From NCBI GenBank assembly GCA_017959625.1, contig JAGDAG010000001.1, forward strand, positions 1-13,544: a stretch of 13,544 nucleotides of DNA, read 5' to 3'. Positions 8,031 through 13,544 of this stretch are shown here, piece by piece. The position numbers were made by a program, and so were the translations under genes. Within the stretch, counting starts at the first letter, position 1; every line of letters starts with the position of its first letter. The notes under the pieces were generated by a model that was given only the letters and a program-made list of their open reading frames with translations, was not told the origin of the DNA and ran no database searches. This DNA is from Abditibacteriota bacterium. GTDB taxonomy: Bacteria > Armatimonadota > UBA5829.

Positions 8031-8389
8031 GACTCGTTTCCGTTATATGCCTGCTGCTGTGCGTGTTCCTGGTTTCCCAGAACCTGGAAAACAGAAAGCA
8101 GCTTTCAAGGATAAACAACCGTATAACAAGGCTCGAGAAGTCCATGGAGTCGGCGGACAGCGTCAACGTGCTCAAAGCGGACGCCCTTCTGGAAAAGGCC
8201 CGGGCAGAGGCGGAAGCCGGAAAGGCGGACGAGGCCCTGAAATATATAAACAGGGCCCGGACGGAGCTGGGAAAAAAGGCCGCTTCCGAAGAAGCGCGGC
8301 CGCCGGAAACCGACGAGGAGCTTGCCGGCGCGGTGAAGGGCTTTTTGAAGGGGACTCTGAAAAAGCTTTTGGGAGAACAGGATCTATGA
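8027..8389 (+). CDS. Small membrane-anchored coiled-coil protein
   Basis: A 120-residue protein I do not recognise. Residues 2-17 form a hydrophobic segment (RLVSVICLLLCVFLVS) with little positive charge before it, best read as a signal anchor. Residues 18 to about 41 are polar and helical, probably a coiled coil. A helical hairpin follows at about 49-81 (ADALLEKARAEAEAGKADEA and onwards), with a glycine turn and a tetratricopeptide-like spacing of alanines and leucines. The C-terminus is Pro/Glu-rich then basic and helical (GAVKGFLKGTLKKLLG). The start overlaps the upstream stop in an ATGA with only a weak ribosome site, and the stop overlaps the next start in another ATGA, so expression is probably coupled on both sides. 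The orderly overlaps and intact frame make it a real gene. Confidence 0.72.
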   Translation: MRLVSVICLLLCVFLVSQNLENRKQLSRINNRITRLEKSMESADSVNVLKADALLEKARAEAEAGKADEALKYINRARTELGKKAASEEARPPETDEELAGAVKGFLKGTLKKLLGEQDL

Positions 8390-9081
8390 CGGACGTCAAA
8401 TTTGCCAAAACCGGCCTTTCCGCCGGAACGTGCTGTTATTCTTCCGGGCCGTCTGCTTCCGGTATCCTGCAGGGGCAGGAAGCGGAGCTTCTCAGCCCCG
8501 AAGAGGTCGTTATAATCTGCGGCGACGTTTCTCTTTATCTGCGCCTTCTGGGGCTGAAGCTGGAGGCCTGCTACCGGCTTTTCCGCAACCGCCGTTTTGA
8601 ACGCGCGGGCCTTTTTGACGGCTTATACGGCATCAAAAAGCGCAAGAACCGCAGCGAGATCTATTTTTACAAGCGGCTGGTTTTCCTGTCGCTGGCAACA
8701 TTGCACCTCTTTGTTTCCGATGCCGCCGGCAAAAGGAAAGAGATCGCGGATTATTTATTTGACGAATACAAAAAAGCGGTATGCCTGGAGCCGTCGGAAA
8801 AGTTTTGCAGGGCGGTGAAAAGGCTTTTGGAATACAACGTTCCGGAGGACGCCGCCGGCGCTCCGGCAGACAGCGTCATACAGCTTTGGGCCATGGGCGC
8901 CGCCTCCAACAGGCTGCAGAGGAACGACAGGTATCTGTGGGAAGTGCTCCCGGACAAAAAGCCCCGGGGCGGAAGCGGCCTGCTTTTCAACGACCCCGAA
9001 TTTGCGGAAGGGGAAGAGTACGCCCCTCTTCCCGTTTACGAAGGAAAATACTATCTGGATCTGGCAGATGAATACAAGTGA
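8386..9081 (+). CDS. Uncharacterised 231-residue protein
   Basis: No family is recognised. I chose ATG 8386 because it overlaps the upstream stop (ATGA) and follows GGGAG and AGGA; the same frame is open back to 8047, but that stretch only shadows the gene at 8027. The product has a short low-complexity N-terminus with paired cysteines (TCCYSSGPSASG), then a mostly alpha-helical body. It contains a basic segment (YRLFRNRRFERAGLFDGLY), a hydrophobic helix (YKRLVFLSLATLHLFVS), a helix with VIQLWAMGAASNRLQ and an acidic, aromatic tail. No signal peptide, clear membrane segment, or obvious catalytic or metal-binding motif is visible. Its 3' end overlaps the metallopeptidase gene by 14 nt. It is probably soluble or peripherally membrane-bound; function unknown. 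Confidence 0.75.
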   Translation: MTDVKFAKTGLSAGTCCYSSGPSASGILQGQEAELLSPEEVVIICGDVSLYLRLLGLKLEACYRLFRNRRFERAGLFDGLYGIKKRKNRSEIYFYKRLVFLSLATLHLFVSDAAGKRKEIADYLFDEYKKAVCLEPSEKFCRAVKRLLEYNVPEDAAGAPADSVIQLWAMGAASNRLQRNDRYLWEVLPDKKPRGGSGLLFNDPEFAEGEEYAPLPVYEGKYYLDLADEYK

Positions 9082-9769
9082 CACCGAAACCATCGCCGCA
9101 GGCGGGGTCACCGCCCGGGTGGTGAGAAAACCGAACAAAAACGTTTACATAAGGATAGAAGACGGCAGCGTCGTTATCACCGCTCCCTTCGGAGCCGGGG
9201 AAGATCAGCTGCGGGAGATCCTTTCAAAGCATGCCGATATGCTGAAACGCAGGCTGGGGGAAAAGCCTGCCGGCGGAACTTTTTCCGACGGCAGCCCCGT
9301 TTTATATCTGGGAAAGGAATATATCCAGAAATACACCCACAGCTCTTACGTGTGGGAAGCCCGGCCGGAGGAGGAGGGTATCCTTCGCATAAAATGCCCC
9401 GTTTCCTGGACCGAAGCGGAAAGGAAGGCTTTTTTCACCTCCTGGTTCGCGGAAAGGCTCGCGGAACTCCTCCCGGAGCTGGTGGCAAAATGGGAAAACC
9501 TGCTGGATATCCGGGCGGAAGGCGGTTTTTACGTGGACTTCTGGAAGACCAGCTGGGGTAAATGCAATCTGAAAAAACGGGCCGTGGGCTTCAACGCCGC
9601 CCTGGCCCAGGCGCCTGTGGGCGTCATAGAAGCCGTGGTCCTTCACGAGCTCCTGCATCTGCGCTACCCGGATCACGGAAAGGGATTCCATGACGCCCTG
9701 GAAAAATACATGCCGGAAGCCAAAGAAAGCGACAGATATCTGAAACGCTTTTACAACGTTCTGAAATAG
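9068..9769 (+). CDS. YgjP-like (SprT/WLM-type) zinc metallopeptidase domain protein
   Basis: A 233-residue protein with the YgjP-like (DUF45) metallopeptidase fold. The N-terminal half has the family beta-rich pattern (NVYIRIEDGSVVITAPFGA) followed by a helix and LYLGKEYIQKYTH. The second half has the family W-G-x-C motif (KTSWGKCNLKKRAVGFNAAL) and the zinc-binding HELLHLRYPDH, with H193, E194, H197 and H203 as predicted ligands and catalytic glutamate. HGKGFH follows, as in relatives that end HSxxFW. ATG 9068 is preferred over an in-frame ATG at 9002, because family similarity begins about residue 14 and the longer form would add an unrelated overlap with the upstream gene. No signal peptide is seen, so it is probably cytoplasmic. 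Proteolysis is inferred from the motif; no substrate is known for most members. Confidence 0.88.
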   Translation: MNTSDTETIAAGGVTARVVRKPNKNVYIRIEDGSVVITAPFGAGEDQLREILSKHADMLKRRLGEKPAGGTFSDGSPVLYLGKEYIQKYTHSSYVWEARPEEEGILRIKCPVSWTEAERKAFFTSWFAERLAELLPELVAKWENLLDIRAEGGFYVDFWKTSWGKCNLKKRAVGFNAALAQAPVGVIEAVVLHELLHLRYPDHGKGFHDALEKYMPEAKESDRYLKRFYNVLK

Positions 9770-9793
9770 AAATCATATACAGGCGGAGATCGT

Positions 9794-12547
9794 ATGAAAA
9801 AAGTTTTGAGACCTTTGATCATAATAATCGTTTTGCTGCTGATATGCGGCGGATCCCTTATCGGGCTCTATACCGACTGGCTCTGGTTCAAGTCCCTGGA
9901 TTACCAGTCCGTTTTCATGAGGATGCTCTCTTCCAAGATCGAACTGGGAGCCGCCAGCGGCCTGGTGTTTTTCCTGATAATATACCTGAATTTGTGGATC
10001 GCCAAAAAATTCACCCCCACGGAGGATTCCGCCTTTGCGCAGATGTCTGCCCTGGGAAGGATCGGCATGCTTCTGAGAAGAGGCACCGGACTGGTCATCT
10101 TTCTGGTGAGCATAATAATATCCGTGGCTATCGGCCTGCAGGCCACGGTGCACTGGAACGATTTTCTGTTCTTTATGCACCCGACTCCTTTCGGCCAGAC
10201 GGACCCCGTGTTCCACAAGGACATAGGCTTTTACGTTTTCACCTTTCCGTTTCTGAAATATCTGTACGGCTGGTTCTTCGGTTCCCTGGCCTTTTCGGCC
10301 ATACTTACCGCCGTCTTTTATTATTCCCTGTCGGCCATCAGTTTTCTGGACGGGAACCTGGAGTTCAGGCCCTTTGCCAAAAAGCACCTCCTGACTCTCG
10401 TGGCCCTCATGTTCCTTTTGAAGATCTGCGGCTACGTCATCAGCATGTACGAGCTTTTGTTCCGCAGCAAGGACAGCTCTATTTTTACCGGCGCCTCCTA
10501 TACCGCCGTAAAGGCGGGGATACCCTGCCTGTGGATCATGCTGTTCGTCTGTGTCGCCGCGGCCGTCATCACCTTTGTCGGAAGAGGCAGCAAGACCTGG
10601 AAGCCCCTTCTGTGGTCCCTGGGGCTGATGGTGGCGGGGAACATAATCCTCACCACCCTTATACCCAACGCCGTGCAGGTGCTCTTCGTCAAGCCCAACC
10701 AGCTTGAGAAGGAAAAGCCGTATATCGCCCACGCTATAAAAGCGACGAGAGACGCCTACGCCCTGAACGATATCAAAATAAGCGAATTTCCCGCGGAAGA
10801 CGTCCTTTCCCCGGAACAGATAGCCGGGAACCAGGGGACCATAGAAAACATCCGTTTGTGGGATTCCACCCAGCTTTTGGAATCGTATTCCCAGATACAG
10901 ACCATCCAGCAGTATTACGCCTTCAGGGACGTGGACGTGGACAGATACTGGCTTACCGACGCCCTGACGGGGGAGCGGAAATACCGCCAGGTATGGCTTT
11001 CCGCCAGAGAGATGGACCAGTCGCGGCTGCCGGAAAACTCCAGGACCTGGGTCAATACCCGCCTCCAGTACACTCACGGCTACGGCTACGTGATGAGCCC
11101 CGTGAACGAGATATCCAAGGAAGGCATGCCGAAGTTTTTCGTTTATGACATCCCTCCCAAAACCAAAATAAACATGCCCCTGAACAATATGGGGGTTTAC
11201 ATTGGCGAGGAGACCGGCCATGAGATCTTCGTGGACACGAAAAGCACGGAATTCGACTACCCCAAGGGCAGCGAGACCGTCACCAATCATTATGACGGCA
11301 AGGACGGGGTCCTTATGGGGAACTGGTTCAGGCGGCTGCTTTTCGCCATCAGGTTCGCCGATATCAACATCATCCTGAATACGGATATAGGCAATGATTC
11401 CCAGATACTGTTCCACAGGAACGTGGCGCAGCGCATAGAAACGCTTTTCCCGTTCATGGTGTTCGACAGCGATCCTTACCTGGTGACCGCCGGCGGCGAT
11501 CTGTTCTGGATGCTGGACGGCTTCACCACCAGCGAATACTATCCCTATTCCGAAAGGACGAGGCTCACGGAATACGACACCATAAACTATGTGCGGAACT
11601 CTTTCAAGATAGTGGTCAACGCCCATTCCGGGGAAGTCACCGCCTATACTATCGACAAGCCGGCGGACGACCCCATCATGAGGAGCTACAAAAAGATATA
11701 TCCCGGCGTATTCAGGGATTATTCCGAGATGCCGGAGGAGCTTGCCGCCCATATACGGTATTCCGAATCGGTGTTCAAGATACAGACCGACGTATATAAA
11801 ACCTATCATATGACGGATCCGGTTATTTTTTATAACAAAAGCGACCTGTGGGATATACCCAACGTTGCCGAGCTGGGGGGCAGCGAGGACTTTTCGGAAG
11901 CCAAGCAGGCGCCGTATTACACCATAATGAAATTCCCCGACCGCTCCTCGGAAGAGTTCATCATGATGACCACCTTCACCAGGGCCGGCAGAAAGAATAT
12001 GTGCGCGTGGATAGCCGCCGAATGCGACGGCAGCAACTACGGGAAGATCCTTTTGTACAACTTCCCCAAGGACAAAAACGTTTACGGCCCCGAACAGATA
12101 GCGGCCAAGATAAAACAGGACGACGTCATCTCTCCCCAGCTCACCCTCTGGAGCCAGCACGGCTCCGAGGTCACGGCGGGGAACCTGCTGGTCATACCGG
12201 TGGATAATTCCATATTGTACGTCCTGCCCCTTTATCTGGAATCCAACAACACCAAGATACCGGAGCTGAAACGGGTGATAGTGGCCCTGGGCGACAGGAT
12301 CGTCATGGAGGAAAGCCTGAACGGGGCCCTGGCAAGGCTCGTGGGCGGCGAGATAACCGAAAAGCCAAAAGCCGCGGCTCCGTCAAAAGAGGCGAAGGCC
12401 CCCGCAAGCGACAGGGAGTCGCTGATACGAAAAGCGGCCTCTGCCCTTGAAAAAGCCAAAAAGGCGCAGCAAGGCGGCGACTGGGCGGAATACGGAAAAC
12501 AGCTCGAGGCTCTGGAAGACGCCATAAATGCCCTGCAGAAAAAATAA
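9794..12547 (+). CDS. UPF0182 family integral membrane protein
   Basis: A 917-residue protein matching the UPF0182 family along its length. Seven hydrophobic segments fill the first third, at about residues 7-27, 51-70, 98-116, 150-178, 199-218, 243-263 and 271-291. A large, probably extracytoplasmic domain follows. Family motifs include DPVFHKDIGFYVFTFPF (137-153), PNQLEKEKPYIAHAI (301-315) with TRDAYAL soon after, TRLQYTHGYGYVMSPVN, TEFDYPKGSE, FDSDPYLV, FWMLDGFTTSEYYPYS and WSQHGSEVTAGNLLVIP. Residues 856-917 form the usual tail: an Ala/Pro/Lys linker and a helical hairpin containing GGDWAEYGKQLEAL. ATG 9794 follows AGGCGGAG at good spacing. The biochemical function of UPF0182 is not established. 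The 24-nt gap from the metallopeptidase gene is short enough for cotranscription. Confidence 0.95.
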   Translation: MKKVLRPLIIIIVLLLICGGSLIGLYTDWLWFKSLDYQSVFMRMLSSKIELGAASGLVFFLIIYLNLWIAKKFTPTEDSAFAQMSALGRIGMLLRRGTGLVIFLVSIIISVAIGLQATVHWNDFLFFMHPTPFGQTDPVFHKDIGFYVFTFPFLKYLYGWFFGSLAFSAILTAVFYYSLSAISFLDGNLEFRPFAKKHLLTLVALMFLLKICGYVISMYELLFRSKDSSIFTGASYTAVKAGIPCLWIMLFVCVAAAVITFVGRGSKTWKPLLWSLGLMVAGNIILTTLIPNAVQVLFVKPNQLEKEKPYIAHAIKATRDAYALNDIKISEFPAEDVLSPEQIAGNQGTIENIRLWDSTQLLESYSQIQTIQQYYAFRDVDVDRYWLTDALTGERKYRQVWLSAREMDQSRLPENSRTWVNTRLQYTHGYGYVMSPVNEISKEGMPKFFVYDIPPKTKINMPLNNMGVYIGEETGHEIFVDTKSTEFDYPKGSETVTNHYDGKDGVLMGNWFRRLLFAIRFADINIILNTDIGNDSQILFHRNVAQRIETLFPFMVFDSDPYLVTAGGDLFWMLDGFTTSEYYPYSERTRLTEYDTINYVRNSFKIVVNAHSGEVTAYTIDKPADDPIMRSYKKIYPGVFRDYSEMPEELAAHIRYSESVFKIQTDVYKTYHMTDPVIFYNKSDLWDIPNVAELGGSEDFSEAKQAPYYTIMKFPDRSSEEFIMMTTFTRAGRKNMCAWIAAECDGSNYGKILLYNFPKDKNVYGPEQIAAKIKQDDVISPQLTLWSQHGSEVTAGNLLVIPVDNSILYVLPLYLESNNTKIPELKRVIVALGDRIVMEESLNGALARLVGGEITEKPKAAAPSKEAKAPASDRESLIRKAASALEKAKKAQQGGDWAEYGKQLEALEDAINALQKK

Positions 12548-12553
12548 ATAACA

Positions 12554-12582
12554 TTGACATAACTTGCAAGTTATGATAAAAT
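12554..12582 (+). promoter_or_regulatory. Sigma-70-type promoter for the secreted-protein gene
   Basis: A perfect -35 box TTGACA (12554-12559) is followed by exactly 17 nt and a -10 box TAAAAT (12577-12582), one base from TATAAT. It sits in the only gap longer than 25 nt in the window, and the surrounding sequence is sharply AT-rich. Transcription would start near 12589, leaving an untranslated leader of about 20 nt with GGAGG (12597-12601) placed 8 nt before the ATG at 12610. The consensus match, ideal spacing and strong ribosome site predict high expression of the downstream gene when not repressed. Confidence 0.85.
12558..12575. promoter_or_regulatory. Perfect 18-bp palindrome in the promoter spacer, candidate operator
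   Basis: CATAACTTGCAAGTTATG equals its own reverse complement over all 18 bases. It overlaps the last two bases of the -35 box and ends one base before the -10 box. A dimeric regulator bound here would block RNA polymerase, so repression is the simplest reading; spacer-distorting activation of the MerR type is less likely because the spacer is already the optimal 17 nt. The symmetry resembles sites of winged-helix repressors such as MarR-type proteins, but no regulator gene is in the window to pair with it. It has no loop and no T-run, so it is not a terminator. Confidence 0.75.
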
Positions 12583-12609
12583 TAAAATAATAAAACGGAG
12601 GATCTGTTT

Positions 12610-13503
12610 ATGAAAACCAAAATCATTGCTTTGCTGCTGGTTGCAGCGTTTGCCGCCGGCGCCTGTTTTGCTGCAGGCGGATATACCCTGAAATCGGGCT
12701 ATAAGGCAAACACCCGTTACACATATAAAACCGACGACGAGTTCAAGCTTACCTCTGCCATGTCCTTCGGCAGGAACCTTTTGGACCAGGTTTATGAGCT
12801 TGAAGTCAAATCGACTCTTTACGAAAGGCCGCTGTCCGTGGACAAATACGGAAACGTAAAGCTGAAATCCTATGCCGAGATCAACAGAATCGAGCTCAAC
12901 GACGTGTTCCAGACCGTCCGCCAGAACGGCGATTTTCAGGTGGCCGTGTTTTCGCCCCTGAACCAGTATAAGAACATAGTTCAGACTTCTATAGACGGAG
13001 CCGTCAAGAATTACGAAGGCAGCGAAGCCAAGTATCCCGTGTTCGTACACTATTCCGACATGATATATGCGTCCTTTGTCCTGCCCAAGAACGAAGTCCA
13101 GCTGGGCGAGACCTGGATCCCCGAGCCCATAAAGCTTGACAAAAACGGCTATATCAAGTCCGAATTCGCCATAACTCAGATAAAGAACAAAAACGGCGAG
13201 ACCATCGCCAATATCCACGGCACCTCCAATGCGGTGGTGGACGTGGAAAGCGCCGTGCGCTTCTTCGGAAGAGTGCTTCCCAGAGACCTTTTGACCAAAT
13301 CGAAGCGCTACACCGGCCAGGCCCAGATACAGGTAACCGATTTTGAGGTGGAATTCTCCTTGACCAAGGGCATCATAAGAGAGCTGGACGTGAATTCCTA
13401 CGTCAACCTGACCATAACCGATTCTTCTTCCGGAGCCACCATCAACGCAGTTATCGAAGCCGATATGGACAGAGAACTGAAATCTGTGGACAGCGTCAAA
13501 TAA
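12610..13503 (+). CDS. Secreted protein of unknown function
   Basis: A 297-residue protein with a clear Sec signal peptide: basic MKTK, hydrophobic IIALLLVAAFAAGA, and probable cleavage near ACFA or AA at residues 21-22. A cysteine at 19 lacks a good lipobox, so I do not call it a lipoprotein. The mature part is rich in beta strands and polar residues, begins GGYTLKSGYKANTRYTYKTD, and contains LPKNEVQLGETWIP and later paired strands (IQVTDFEVEFSLTKG, VNSYVNLTITDSS). The layout resembles exported beta-proteins that open with a K-x-G-x-x-Y-x-Y segment, but I cannot name a family. It has its own strong promoter with a probable operator and a GGAGG ribosome site 8 nt before the ATG, unlike the coupled genes upstream. 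Its 23-nt gap to the next ATG suggests a two-gene or longer unit. Confidence 0.88.
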   Translation: MKTKIIALLLVAAFAAGACFAAGGYTLKSGYKANTRYTYKTDDEFKLTSAMSFGRNLLDQVYELEVKSTLYERPLSVDKYGNVKLKSYAEINRIELNDVFQTVRQNGDFQVAVFSPLNQYKNIVQTSIDGAVKNYEGSEAKYPVFVHYSDMIYASFVLPKNEVQLGETWIPEPIKLDKNGYIKSEFAITQIKNKNGETIANIHGTSNAVVDVESAVRFFGRVLPRDLLTKSKRYTGQAQIQVTDFEVEFSLTKGIIRELDVNSYVNLTITDSSSGATINAVIEADMDRELKSVDSVK

Positions 13504-13526
13504 ACGGCGCGGAGAGGTAACGGAAA

Positions 13527-13544
13527 ATGAAAAAGTTATTCATC
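13527..13544 (+). CDS. Start of another gene (first six codons), cut by the window end
   Basis: An ATG at 13527 is preceded by GAGAGG (13512-13517) at about 9 nt and lies 23 nt after the upstream stop with no terminator between. The six codons read MKKLFI, which fits the start of a signal peptide, and include TTA, a codon almost absent upstream. The gene is therefore probably a second exported protein in the unit started at 12554, but only 18 bases are visible. Confidence 0.55.

Noticed and set aside
8047..8385. N-terminal extension of the 231-residue protein back to 8047
   Set aside because: This stretch lies wholly within the 120-residue gene in another frame and translates to a Gly/Arg/Lys-rich shadow; the ATGA at 8386 with its ribosome site is the natural start.
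9773..12160. 795-codon open frame on the minus strand
   Set aside because: Antisense register of the UPF0182 gene; the same codon-avoidance effect, with low-complexity His/Gly/Val-rich translation and no family resemblance.
598..12547. A defence, secretion or biosynthetic island
   Set aside because: No nuclease, helicase, reverse transcriptase, toxin, secretion ATPase or assembly-line enzyme motifs were found. The genes are metabolic, envelope or unknown, with uniform codon use.
12558..12582. The palindrome after UPF0182 as a rho-independent terminator
   Set aside because: The stem is AT-rich with no loop, and no run of T follows; it sits inside a consensus promoter spacer instead.

Overview
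This is a tightly packed bacterial segment. Everything I could support lies on the + strand. The DNA is moderately GC-rich, uses ATA and AGG codons freely, and nearly avoids TTA, CTA and TCA. Free use of ATA and AGG argues against enterobacteria. The mix of DUF1015, WecG/TagA, UPF0182 and YgjP-like proteins would suit an anaerobic Firmicutes-like or Armatimonadota/Abditibacteriota-like lineage. There is no rRNA or other marker to settle this, so the taxonomy is a guess.

Region 1 (1-5950) holds six consecutive genes. They are the 3' part of a DUF1015 protein, a 634-residue (alpha/alpha)6-barrel glycosidase resembling GH125, a WecG/TagA/CpsF (GT26) glycosyltransferase, a PfkB-type sugar kinase, the tRNA queuosine enzyme QueA, and a class I SAM methyltransferase. 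Gaps are 9 nt or less, or the genes overlap.

Region 2 (5931-9769) continues through overlapping starts and stops. It holds a GH65-like lipoprotein related to the glucosidase branch of that family, a small membrane-anchored coiled-coil protein, a 231-residue orphan, and a YgjP-like zinc metallopeptidase.

Region 3 (9794-12547) is a single large UPF0182 membrane protein with seven predicted N-terminal membrane segments. Everything from base 1 to 12547 could be one transcript, because no gap exceeds 24 nt and I see no internal terminator.

Region 4 (12548-13544) starts a new transcription unit. A 62-nt AT-rich gap carries a strong sigma-70-type promoter whose 17-nt spacer is filled by a perfect 18-bp palindrome, very probably an operator. 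It drives a secreted protein of unknown function and the first codons of another gene.

The long unit mixes glycan enzymes (two glycosidases, one glycosyltransferase, one sugar kinase) with tRNA modification and envelope proteins. I infer an envelope or glycan theme. I saw no CRISPR array, transposon, phage, toxin-antitoxin or recognised defence system. The most notable points are the promoter/operator, the two divergent glycosidases, the altered TagA homologue, and the orphan, small membrane protein and metallopeptidase gene cluster next to UPF0182.
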